Source: an uncultured SAR324 cluster bacterium
GTDB lineage: Bacteria > SAR324 > NAC60-12
Assembly: GCA_902564345.1 (NCBI GenBank)
Contig: CACFAY010000012.1
Coordinates: 1 to 36,813, forward strand
Length of the DNA: 36,813 nt
Reading direction: 5' to 3'
In this document: piece by piece, positions 8,792-16,466 of the stretch
Numbering within the stretch: the first letter of the stretch is position 1
Layout: every line of letters starts with the position of its first letter
The notes under the pieces: generated by a model
Told to the model about the DNA's origin: nothing
What the model saw: the letters and a program-made list of their open reading frames with translations, nothing else
Database searches by the model: none
Translations under genes and position numbers: made by a program

Positions 8792-8816
8792 AGCATTTGA
8801 ACCTTCGCCCTTATAG
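8792..8816 (-). repeat. Short tRNA-Met T-arm relic (R2b)
   Basis: CATTTGAACCTTCGCCCTTATAG matches the T-arm and variable-loop part of the relic at 36337 at most positions (ATTTGAACCTTCG.CCTT). It is short, so chance is possible. Its place just upstream of the exporter, with R2 just downstream, makes it more believable. Confidence 0.4.
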
Positions 8817-8866
8817 TTCTTCTCTTAAGATTTTGTAGATTATTTGAGGTTTGGGTAAGTTATTAT

Positions 8867-9754
8867 TTACTTACCCATGTTCATTAATGGAAGTGGAGAA
8901 GGACTGTCACCATCCATGAAATAAATTTTGGAAGCTGGATCTTTAGAAATTGCTTTCAAGGCCTCCAAAGCCTGCAATTTAACGTAGTTGGGATTGTTAC
9001 CAATTGCTTTATTGATTTTCTCTATCTCGTAAGCCTGAGCGTCTGCAAGTACCCTCAATTTTGAAGCCTGTTCCGTTGCAGCTTTGCTCTCTGCTTTAGC
9101 AAGAGCAACTTTTTGCTGCTGTTCTGTTTCGAAGCGCAGTAATTCTGCCTTTTGCTTTTCGACTTCCTGTTCTCGCTCCTTTTTTGACTCAATTGCCTTG
9201 ATGATAAAAGGAGGTAGAGAGATGTCTCGGATGAGTACAGCCCCGACATTCACTCCTTTTGCGCCAAGGTAATCGCGAAGGCCCTCCACTAAGGACGTCT
9301 GCATGTTCTGCTGAGTCTCCTCCAAGAAAAAGTCTTCTGCTCTTTTGATGGCTTTTCCCTGTTCACGCAAAAGTGATCTTAGTTTAGGAACAATATGAAC
9401 TCTTAAAACATCTTGAAACTGACCTGTTTCCTGAAGAATCTTTGGAGCTCTGTCTTGCATTAATCGGAATTGAACACTTACTTGAATCTTAGTCTGAAGT
9501 TGGTCTTGGCTTGGGACATTTGCTTCCTCTAGGTGAGACTTTTGACGTACGTCATATAAAAACCATTCATAAAATGGGTTGACAGGAATGTGTAATCCTT
9601 CTTCATATGGGTCAGCTTGAACTTCACCAAAGAGCGTTGCTACTGCGACATAACCAGCGGGCACCTGCTGATAAAGCGAGGAACCAAACCACATAAAGAT
9701 GCCTACTATAATAACAATGAATACTAAAGACTTTGGTATTTTAATTTTTTCCAT
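8867..9754 (-). CDS. SPFH/prohibitin-domain membrane protein
   Basis: This is a 295-residue protein anchored by one N-terminal membrane helix (residues about 8-27). A Band-7/SPFH domain follows (VPAGYVAVATLFGEV near 31 to IRDISLPPFIIKAIESK near 205). A charged coiled coil rich in E, Q, K and A covers about 205-260, with a short C-terminal tail. It resembles prohibitin and HflC-type proteins, which form ring assemblies and often regulate membrane proteases such as FtsH. No HflK partner or NfeD protein is adjacent, so it is better called a stand-alone SPFH protein. The ATG has no strong ribosome-binding site. Confidence 0.85.
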   Translation of the reverse strand: MEKIKIPKSLVFIVIIVGIFMWFGSSLYQQVPAGYVAVATLFGEVQADPYEEGLHIPVNPFYEWFLYDVRQKSHLEEANVPSQDQLQTKIQVSVQFRLMQDRAPKILQETGQFQDVLRVHIVPKLRSLLREQGKAIKRAEDFFLEETQQNMQTSLVEGLRDYLGAKGVNVGAVLIRDISLPPFIIKAIESKKEREQEVEKQKAELLRFETEQQQKVALAKAESKAATEQASKLRVLADAQAYEIEKINKAIGNNPNYVKLQALEALKAISKDPASKIYFMDGDSPSPLPLMNMGK

Positions 9755-10049
9755 GAAGTCGATTTTGTTAGTTATTTAAAAATTTTATTATAAAATCCTT
9801 AATCAATTGCCAGAGCATATATCGGGGGAATGATTTGTAAATGAGTACAAATACAATAAGAAAATAATATAATAACATTTATTTATTTAATGATCAATTG
9901 TTAAACAGCCATTTAAGGGAATGAAATGGATAATTTGAAATTGTTTAAGGCGTGCTTTAAATTATAGTTTAAACTTTTTTTGGGATATTTAATTAATTTT
10001 ACAAAAAGCATTTTGCAAACTATAGAGAGTTCGATGTTTTTAGAATGTT

Positions 10050-10166
10050 TTAGGGAAAATCATTATTTACCGACTCAAGACCTTCCATTTTAACCTTTTC
10101 AAGAAATTCTTCCACAACAAATACTTTAAGTCCTAGATGGATAACTGGTAATTTTTGTTGAAAAAT
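10050..10166 (-). other. Coding-like scrap in a long intergenic region
   Basis: Between the SPFH gene and the regulator lie 656 AT-rich bases. Within them the minus strand reads about 38 sense codons (QKLPVIHLGLKVFVVEEFLE... to a TAA), with a TGA immediately before. It has coding-like composition but no start and no family I recognise, so it may be a gene remnant. The stretch 10260-10410 is very AT-rich and probably holds the regulator's promoter; I cannot place boxes confidently. Confidence 0.25.
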
Positions 10167-10410
10167 TCAACTTCTCACTGTTGGCATAGGGACGGGGATA
10201 AAATTTGGAATTAGTTTTACTGATATTATTTTAGATTGTTTTATATTGTCTACAAAAATATTAATTAACATGTTGATATATCTTGATTGTATCTATACTA
10301 TTTATATAATTTTTATATTAACAAAAGAGTATTAATTATCCTATAAGTTTTAAAAAATAGTCATAAATTATAATTTATATATCTTTTATGAGTACATTTG
10401 AGAAATTAAC

Positions 10411-11160
10411 ATGGAATATTATGAAAATACAGATAACTGGTTGAAGATATTGATTGAGAAGCTCAATATGCCTTCAACGGCTGAGTTTTGTAGAAAAGCA
10501 AACCTTAATAGAGGCTTAGTAGACAAACTTTTTAAAGATTTGCATAGTCCTCGACTAGATACATTACAAAAAATCAAGGAAGCTTTTCCGGAAACAAATA
10601 TGAACTGGGTGATAAGTAGAAAAGGTAATGTTATAGAGGATGTTCAAGACGACGAAGAGATCAAGCTTATTGAAATGTATAGGGCAAAAATAAAGGCAGA
10701 TGGTAATTCACGAACAATTCAGAAATATTTTGTTTCAGTTGAATTTTTTGTTCAGGATCAAATTGAAATGGATGAGTTAGAGTCGAATGCAACTGCTCAA
10801 GACGTTAAAAATCAAGATTTAATGTTTTATCGTATGCAGCTACTATTTTTGCAGTATAGAAGACATCTAGTTACTGATTTACTTTATCAAGCTTCTAATG
10901 CAGGACCTCTAATTACTAGTTCTATTCCTAGACAAAAAGAAAAGTATTCTGATTTATTGGATCATTTAAATAATGAAATTTTAAAAACAGCTAAACTGAT
11001 AACAGATGATGAACTAAAAATTCCAGAGAACCCAGTGCAAGATGTAGCTATAAAAACATCTATTGATGAAGACGTTATTGCAGATGAAAAAAGAGTATGG
11101 ACTGAATTACTTGAGTATGGTCAGAAGCTGGAAAAATCTAATACTGATGAAAAGGAGTGA
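10411..11160 (+). CDS. Phage-repressor-like HTH regulator
   Basis: This 249-residue protein has an N-terminal helix-turn-helix (about residues 10-62). TAEFCRKANLNRGLVDKLFKD reads as the HTH. It is followed by LDTLQKIKEAFPETNMNWVISRKG, the typical end of XRE/CI-type domains ('L..I...fP..n.nWl..G.G'). The remaining 185 residues are charged and helical, without the LexA/S24 protease motifs of CI repressors, and match no family I know. The HTH is a hallmark of temperate-element regulators, and an integrase tail plus a tRNA relic follow within 130 bp. It is probably the surviving regulator of a decayed element. Confidence 0.65.
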   Translation: MEYYENTDNWLKILIEKLNMPSTAEFCRKANLNRGLVDKLFKDLHSPRLDTLQKIKEAFPETNMNWVISRKGNVIEDVQDDEEIKLIEMYRAKIKADGNSRTIQKYFVSVEFFVQDQIEMDELESNATAQDVKNQDLMFYRMQLLFLQYRRHLVTDLLYQASNAGPLITSSIPRQKEKYSDLLDHLNNEILKTAKLITDDELKIPENPVQDVAIKTSIDEDVIADEKRVWTELLEYGQKLEKSNTDEKE

Positions 11161-11184
11161 AAATTTTAATTTTAGTTGAATATC

Positions 11185-11223
11185 AATATTCTGGTAGAGC
11201 GCCGTTTGGAGTTATTGACGTAG
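11185..11223 (+). pseudogene. Integrase tail relic 2
   Basis: The frame NILVERRLELLT then TAG matches RILLNRRLELLT of the relic at 4448. Both sit within about 100 bp upstream of a tRNA-Met relic on the same side, so I read both as tails of the same integrase family. Only 12 codons survive. Confidence 0.45.
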
Positions 11224-11283
11224 AAAAGGCGCATAAATTAAAGTTATTTTAATAAACTCGAAAAAGAAAACTGTTTTTAATGC

Positions 11284-11327
11284 TGGTGGTGGGCAAGTAT
11301 TTGAACCTTTGATTTTTGGGTTATGAG
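11284..11327 (-). repeat. tRNA-Met 3'-half relic R3 (att-like)
   Basis: TGGTGGTGGGCAAG, then TTTGAACCTTTGA and GGGTTATGAG, gives on the minus strand an anticodon loop CTCATAA, a T-arm and an ACCACCA end. Similarity to the 36337 copy continues beyond the tRNA part (AATATCAGTAA.TTAG at 11348), so the repeat unit includes non-tRNA sequence. Confidence 0.7.
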
Positions 11328-11535
11328 ATCGACCCCCATGTGTTGAGTCTAATAATATCAGTAAATTAGGTGATTTTTATATTTCAAGTAATTATCCAAT
11401 CATTTTCGGCAATAATTTAACAAGTTTCTTAGAAACGTTGTTGTCCTCCCGGAGTTAATGTAAAATACTATCAATAGTAGTATTTACTTAAAAAATGATA
11501 TAGCAAAAATAGTTTAAGAGACGGTCAAGCCTTAA

Positions 11536-12429
11536 ATGTCATCTACGGAAATTAACTATCGTCGCGGTGTGTTGCTGGTTCTAGTGGCTGGAATTTGCTG
11601 GTCCTCCATGGGGCTGGGAATCCGCCACATTGAAGTCGCCAATGTATGGCAAATTTTATTCTTTCGCTCCATAGCGCTAACCCCTTTATTACTGTTATTC
11701 ATAACGTTGCGAGCTCGAGGCAATCCTTTTCCCATTATCCAGAAGGCTGGTTTGGCTGGTGTAATTGGTGGTTTTTCGTTGGTTTTTGCTTTTTCAGGCG
11801 GTATCCTAGCTGTCCAGACAACAACGGTTGCGAATGCTATGTTTTTATTTGCGGCAGCACCCTTCTTTGCGGCAGTTCTCGGTTGGTTGGTTCTCAAAGA
11901 ACACGTACAAAAAGCTACGTGGATATCCATGATGGCTGCATTAGTTGGTATCTTTATCATGGTCTGGGAAGGAATTTCAATAGGTCGAATAATTGGTAAT
12001 GTATCTGCATTGATATCTGCACTAGGTTTTGCAATTTTTACTATTTCTCTGCGTTGGAAAAAATTAGAAGACATGTTACCCACTGTTTTTCTAGCTGGCC
12101 TTTTTGCTATTATTATTGCTGGGGCAATATGTCAGATTAAAGGATACGGGCTTGATGTTCCGGGGGGCGACATTTTGGTTGCTGTGGCTTTAGGTATTTT
12201 CCAAGTTGGTGCGGGACTTATCCTATATACCTTGGGCTCAAAAGTAGTACCATCAGCAGAATTGACGTTACTTTCCATGACTGAGGTTGTTTTTGGCCCA
12301 TTTTGGGTATGGCTTTTCCTTGGCGAGACAGCAGGAGTATATACCTTGCTTGGCGGTATGATTCTGTTGATTGCTATAGCTAGCAACGCTCTCTTGGGAT
12401 TAAGTCGAAAACCAATACCTTCGATATAA
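11536..12429 (+). CDS. EamA/DMT-family transporter 1
   Basis: This is a 297-residue inner-membrane protein with ten hydrophobic segments in two EamA repeats (about residues 10-145 and 155-290). WSSMGLGIRHIEVANVWQILFFR in the first repeat, and LTLLSMTEVVFGPFWVWLFLGE in the second, are characteristic of the drug/metabolite transporter superfamily. These proteins usually export amino acids or other metabolites; substrate is unknown. tRNA relics R3 and R4 lie on either side within 220 bp, so this gene is another single-gene unit. It is not close in sequence to the EamA protein at 15240. Confidence 0.85.
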   Translation: MSSTEINYRRGVLLVLVAGICWSSMGLGIRHIEVANVWQILFFRSIALTPLLLLFITLRARGNPFPIIQKAGLAGVIGGFSLVFAFSGGILAVQTTTVANAMFLFAAAPFFAAVLGWLVLKEHVQKATWISMMAALVGIFIMVWEGISIGRIIGNVSALISALGFAIFTISLRWKKLEDMLPTVFLAGLFAIIIAGAICQIKGYGLDVPGGDILVAVALGIFQVGAGLILYTLGSKVVPSAELTLLSMTEVVFGPFWVWLFLGETAGVYTLLGGMILLIAIASNALLGLSRKPIPSI

Positions 12430-12516
12430 GATAATTAGGATCCTATTTTAGAAAATAATGAATTTTGGCTATATAGATTTCCTTGCAGAATATACGCGGT
12501 CGAGGTTTGCTTATTA

Positions 12517-12588
12517 ATGAATCAGTTTATTCACATACTCTCTCCAGACGACGCTTCACGTCATGCTGTCCGGACTTCCAGATGGTAA
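12517..12588 (+). pseudogene. M15-type peptidase C-terminal relic P1
   Basis: The frame reads FIHILSPDDASRHAVRTSRW then TAA. This aligns with CHIDILSPDEAPRPAVWTYS of the relic at 36130 and with the zinc-peptidase ending HIDT...RP..W. Only the last 23 codons remain. It lies 56 bp upstream of relic R4, the same order as at 36130-36337. Confidence 0.55.
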
Positions 12589-12643
12589 TTCCAAGAAAAT
12601 CAGGTGTCAAAAACTGCCGATCTGTGTAAGTATATGATTTTAT

Positions 12644-12688
12644 TAGTGGCAGGGGAAATATTAGAACCTTCGATCTTTGAGTCATGAG
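12644..12688 (-). repeat. tRNA-Met 3'-half relic R4 (att-like)
   Basis: TAGTGGCAGGGGAAATATTAG, then AACCTTCGATCTTTGAG and TCATGAGATC, matches R3 and R5, including similarity beyond the anticodon (TGAGTCT and CAGTAAATTA). The remaining part of the 12430-12888 gap holds relic P1 and AT-rich sequence. Confidence 0.6.
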
Positions 12689-12888
12689 ATCAACTGACTC
12701 CTATGAGTCTTTGTTTTTTTTCAGTAAATTAAGCACTCTTTGATGTTGCATAAATCGCTTTTTCTGTCCCATTCATTTACCATTAGCTTTTTGAAAAACA
12801 TTTCTTCAATCATTTTAAGTTAGATACTAAAAAATTCATACTTTGAAAAATTAGACCCAATGTGTTTTTTGATTACAATATTATACCC

Positions 12889-13995
12889 TTAGCTCCGCTG
12901 ATTATATTTCCAGAGATGGCGTCGATAGTAGGTAAGGCCAAGGCAGGTGAGCGGCAAGGCTAGAATGAGACCTAGAAAGCCGAGTAACTTGCCCCAGACT
13001 GAAAGGGACAACAAGATTATAGCTGGTGAAAGTCCCATTGCTTTGCCCTGGATTCGTGGAACCAATACGGTTTCCTGAATGACTTGTATCACACCGAAAA
13101 CGAGTATGACAATGCCCAAACCCCCTAAAAAGCTGTCACCCTGCTCCAGCGCCTTTAGCCCAGCCAAAAGTAGGCAGGGAATGATTCCAAGGATCTGAAG
13201 ATAGGGCACCATATTCAGTAGACCAATGAATACTCCCATGAGGATAGCAAGTGGTAGACCGATGATGGAAAAACCTATCGAGAAAAGAACAGCTACACAA
13301 CAGGCCACCAGTGCCTGTGAACGGAAATAACGGTTGGTCGCCTGAATGAATTCCCCCACGAATCCGGACACTTCATCACCTATGTCAGGCGGGAGGTAGT
13401 CACGCCAGCGTTTTGCAATTTTATCGTAATCAATGAGCAAGAAGACTACATAGAGCATAATGACTAGAAGTCCAGTGATGAAAGTGAGCACATTGGCTGC
13501 TCCCGAAAGCACATTCCAGACGCCAGGTGAGATCTTTTTGGCCGTGTCCTTGGCAATCTGCACCGCCCCATCACTGGTCAAGTATCGTTTGACATCATCA
13601 CGTTTGACAATTTCATTCACTTCTTCCCATACATTTCCAGGAAGACGTGCCTTGGCAGCTTGTGCCAGTTCGGTGTCAGAAGCCATTTTAGATACGGTGC
13701 GACCCATGTTGGCCAGTTCACTACCTACTATTGGGGCTATTAGTCTGACAAGGAGAAAGACAGCCAGTATAATGGAGGTTAGTGTAAAGAGTGCGGCAAG
13801 AGCACGAGATTTGATGACATGCTGAACTCTATTAGTGACTGGGTCAAGGAAGTATGCCAATACAAGTCCAGTGATAAACGGCAGTATTACGTCGGAGAGG
13901 TAATCAAGAAGCAGCACGAGGCACCAGGCTAATCCAGCAAACAGAGCCATGCGTACCACTCGATCAAAAGTGAAGGAACGGTCTTTCCTAATCAT
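12889..13995 (-). CDS. AI-2E transporter family protein
   Basis: This is a 368-residue inner-membrane protein of the AI-2E family exporters (PF01594; TqsA, YdiK, PerM relatives). Two to three N-terminal membrane segments are followed by a soluble stretch (about 90-165) and a C-terminal group of membrane segments. GLLNMVPYLQILGIIPCLLLAG matches the family signature 'G..n.iPylG......p', and LVPRIQGKAMGLSPAIILLSL matches the 'v.P.i.G..v.l.p...l.a' block. The name reflects TqsA; many members export other ions or are uncharacterised. AGGAGG lies five bases before the ATG, the best ribosome site in this half. G+C is visibly higher than in neighbours. Confidence 0.86.
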   Translation of the reverse strand: MIRKDRSFTFDRVVRMALFAGLAWCLVLLLDYLSDVILPFITGLVLAYFLDPVTNRVQHVIKSRALAALFTLTSIILAVFLLVRLIAPIVGSELANMGRTVSKMASDTELAQAAKARLPGNVWEEVNEIVKRDDVKRYLTSDGAVQIAKDTAKKISPGVWNVLSGAANVLTFITGLLVIMLYVVFLLIDYDKIAKRWRDYLPPDIGDEVSGFVGEFIQATNRYFRSQALVACCVAVLFSIGFSIIGLPLAILMGVFIGLLNMVPYLQILGIIPCLLLAGLKALEQGDSFLGGLGIVILVFGVIQVIQETVLVPRIQGKAMGLSPAIILLSLSVWGKLLGFLGLILALPLTCLGLTYYRRHLWKYNQRS

Positions 13996-14047
13996 GATTC
14001 CTCCTTAGTTATACAAATTATGAAGCTTTGAAGTATGAGATGCTTAT

Positions 14048-14557
14048 TTATAGAGCGCTTAGTACTTGTTTTTTCAAATTTTCATTCATTTCGTTATAAG
14101 TTAGTTCTACCCAACTGTAATCCCAAAATAAAACACCAATTCCAGACCATTCTTCAAGGTTAGTAACACGTGTTCCATCTGGAACAGATTCTAACAGCCA
14201 ATTGTGCTTAACATCTAAAATACCCCATATTCCCCCTTTTTGAATGAATTTTTCATTTTCTACAAATTTAACAACTATCATTTTAGTATCTACTGGATCT
14301 TGTCCAGGTTGAGTATAAGACCAAGTAAGAATTTCTCCCTCTTCTACTTGTTCAAGCTTACCTTTTAAGGGAACAAAGACTGGATTCCATTCTTTGTATC
14401 CATCAGTATTAGTTAATACAGTCCAAATTTTGTCGGGTGATGCTGGAATAGTTATTTCAGTTTGTCTAGAAGCACAACCCAAAAGAGTTATAGATATAAT
14501 TGTTAAAGCTAAATAGATAAGCAAAATTTTTGCTAAATTATGATATTTAATATACAT
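14048..14557 (-). CDS. SRPBCC-domain lipoprotein
   Basis: This 169-residue protein begins with a signal and the lipobox ITLLGCAS, so C28 should be lipidated. A START-like SRPBCC domain follows: TEITIPASPDKIWTVLTNTDGYKEWNPVF is the classic opening ('i.a.pe.VW..l.d...y..Wnp'). Later strands alternate through the ligand-binding groove to a long C-terminal helix. SRPBCC proteins bind hydrophobic ligands; a lipid-anchored form is uncommon. It is read away from the AI-2E gene start by 53 bp in the same direction, so the two could be co-transcribed. Confidence 0.8.
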   Translation of the reverse strand: MYIKYHNLAKILLIYLALTIISITLLGCASRQTEITIPASPDKIWTVLTNTDGYKEWNPVFVPLKGKLEQVEEGEILTWSYTQPGQDPVDTKMIVVKFVENEKFIQKGGIWGILDVKHNWLLESVPDGTRVTNLEEWSGIGVLFWDYSWVELTYNEMNENLKKQVLSAL

Positions 14558-14700
14558 AGTATTTAAAAATGATAGGATTTAGTTTTTATAGAAAAAAATT
14601 ATCATATGATTGGTGGAACAATTCAAAAGAAAGATACTAACTTTCAGTATCAAGTCATTTTAAAGACAGTATCTTAGTATAGTACTGAAAAAATGTCGAC

Positions 14701-15100
14701 TTAGAATTCTTGAAGTCTTTGGACGTACTCCATCTTCTTTACGAGCAGAAAATTACCTGATTTAATAATCTTAAACTGAAAAAAGTATTCAACCTGTAAT
14801 AACTCTTGAATAATAGCAATGCATTGTTCCTCGGGACATTCATCAGAATCCATCACTTTGAAGGCTTCTTCCTTAGAATTTTAGTACATTTTTGTGATGT
14901 TAAATAGTAATATTTTGATAGTGATTCTTGCAAGCTATTGAAACCAATCCTAATTTTTGCTTCATAATAATTTACCAAGGATGCCATAGGTGCTAAAGCA
15001 ACTGTTACTTTTTCCTGCGCAAAAATGTCATTTGATAAAGTTAGAGAGGTAGTCTGTAAAGTAAAACTAAAAATGAGGATGAATATTTTTTTATGGTTTA
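14701..15100 (-). pseudogene. Dead exported FlgO/TolB-N-like gene
   Basis: The minus strand reads KKIFILIFSFTLQTTSL... up to DIFAQEKVTVALAPM, a clear Sec signal peptide and the first strand of a mature protein. A stop then closes this frame, and after a frameshift another frame gives DECPEEQCIAIIQELLQVEY, KIIKSGNFLLVKK and a TAA at 14703-14701. The 'C..e.C....g..L.v....' and 'k.g..' pattern resembles FlgO/CsgG/TolB-N-type periplasmic proteins. No ATG remains at the expected start. Two or more lesions make this a pseudogene. It explains most of the 682-bp gap; 15101-15239 is very AT-rich. Confidence 0.5.
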
Positions 15101-15239
15101 ACTATTTTTTTTTATTGGCATCATAGGTTTGCATAAATTATTATTCTATTTTAAAATTTTTCTAAAAAATTGAAATAAAGAAATTTTTGATCGCAATCAA
15201 AAGCACCTACTAAAAAATCATAAAATAAAACAAAATAGA

Positions 15240-16142
15240 TTGGTAAATAATTCTCTAAGTCTACGCATATCAAAAAAATCCAGTTTGATGGCTGGATTTG
15301 GTGTGATTTTGGCGTCAATTGGATTTGGAATTGTTCCTTTTTTTACGAGAAATTTGACTGATCAAGGTCTATCTCCTCAAGCAATTGCATTCTTTAGATA
15401 TGCAATTACTGCTTTTTTTCTCCTTCCTGCTTTGAGAGGACAAATTTTAGCATGGAAACAAATCCTATGGGGAATAGGAGGCGGTTCTGGGATGGGACTC
15501 GGTTGGATTTGCTATGTCTCTGCAGTCAAGGTATTACCGATTTCAACAGTAGGCGTTTTATATATGACTTATCCTGTATTCACTATTCTAATTTCTTTTT
15601 TTCTTTTTAAGGAAAAAGCAACTCGTTTAGCCTTGCTTGCAAGTTTGATGATTATCCTAGCAGCTTTTATTGCAGGCAATCCCATGGCTTTTCCGTCTGG
15701 TCAATTGCATATATTGATCATTTCTTTGTTAGCGCCCATTAGCTTTGGTTTTGTTATCAGTATACTTGTTCACAGACTTTCAGACATTCCACCTTTATCT
15801 AGGGTTGCATGTATAAGCTTAGGGGCAACATTGATGCTCTCACCACTTGTGGTAACTGCTAATTTTAGAGAAGTTATACCACAGGATTTTTATGTTTTGG
15901 GGCTTATTATGGGGTTGTCAATTGGATCAGCATTCATTCCACAACTTATTTACACAATAGCATCACCTATCATTGGCACATCTAGAACATCGCTTTTGGG
16001 TAGTGTTGAATTACCTACAATGTATGCAGTAAGTATTATTGCATTCGGAGAAATTTTAACTAAATCACAAATAATAGCGTGCATTTTGATTGTAGCAGCA
16101 ATGGTGCTTGCTCATAAAAATCGTAAATTCTCCCCTGTGTAG
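15240..16142 (+). CDS. EamA/DMT-family transporter 2
   Basis: This is a 300-residue ten-segment membrane protein with two EamA repeats, for example LASIGFGIVPFFTRNLTDQG in the first and MGLSIGSAFIPQLIYTIASP in the second. It is a probable metabolite exporter of unknown substrate. The first possible start is a TTG at 15240 without a good ribosome site; the ATG at 15288 is an alternative that keeps segment 1. The last codons and the TAG at 16140-16142 lie inside repeat copy B2, so the repeat supplies the gene's end. Confidence 0.83.
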   Translation: MVNNSLSLRISKKSSLMAGFGVILASIGFGIVPFFTRNLTDQGLSPQAIAFFRYAITAFFLLPALRGQILAWKQILWGIGGGSGMGLGWICYVSAVKVLPISTVGVLYMTYPVFTILISFFLFKEKATRLALLASLMIILAAFIAGNPMAFPSGQLHILIISLLAPISFGFVISILVHRLSDIPPLSRVACISLGATLMLSPLVVTANFREVIPQDFYVLGLIMGLSIGSAFIPQLIYTIASPIIGTSRTSLLGSVELPTMYAVSIIAFGEILTKSQIIACILIVAAMVLAHKNRKFSPV

Positions 16143-16236
16143 GTTGATGGGATGATATACAGAGCTATTTGCCCGTTTTGTGGCCACACCCTACCTTCAT
16201 TGAATAATGCTTAAAAAGCTCTCTGAGGCAATATTT
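16125..16236 (+). repeat. Repeat family B, copy 2
   Basis: It runs AAATTCTCCCCTGTG, TAGGTTGATGGGATGATATA, TGCCCGTTTTGTGGCC, CATTGAATAATGCTTAAAA and CTCTGAGGCAATATT. One frame gives CPFCGHTLPSLNNA before a stop, a possible zinc-knuckle tail, but copies B1 and B3 do not keep it cleanly. The rest of the gap to 16466 shows nothing recognisable. Confidence 0.8.
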
Positions 16237-16466
16237 GTTTTTTAGTCAATATCATTTTGATTTGTGTTCAGCAAGGATTCTTTATTGATGTAGTAATGTT
16301 TTATAATCATGTCATGCCAATGACACTCTTTCAGTTTTTCGTTAGATGGTCAATTAGTCGTTTACTTTATGGCTCATTGTTCCATCCCGAAATCAATAGA
16401 TCAGTTTTATGATGTTGTCATATAAGTAAAAATTACTTTTTTAAACCCTTAATATCAAACGTTAAA

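Noticed and set aside
16183-16200. CPFCG zinc-knuckle peptide in repeat B
   Set aside because: The frame is not kept in copies 1 and 3, and no start is present; treated as a possible trace of the source gene only.
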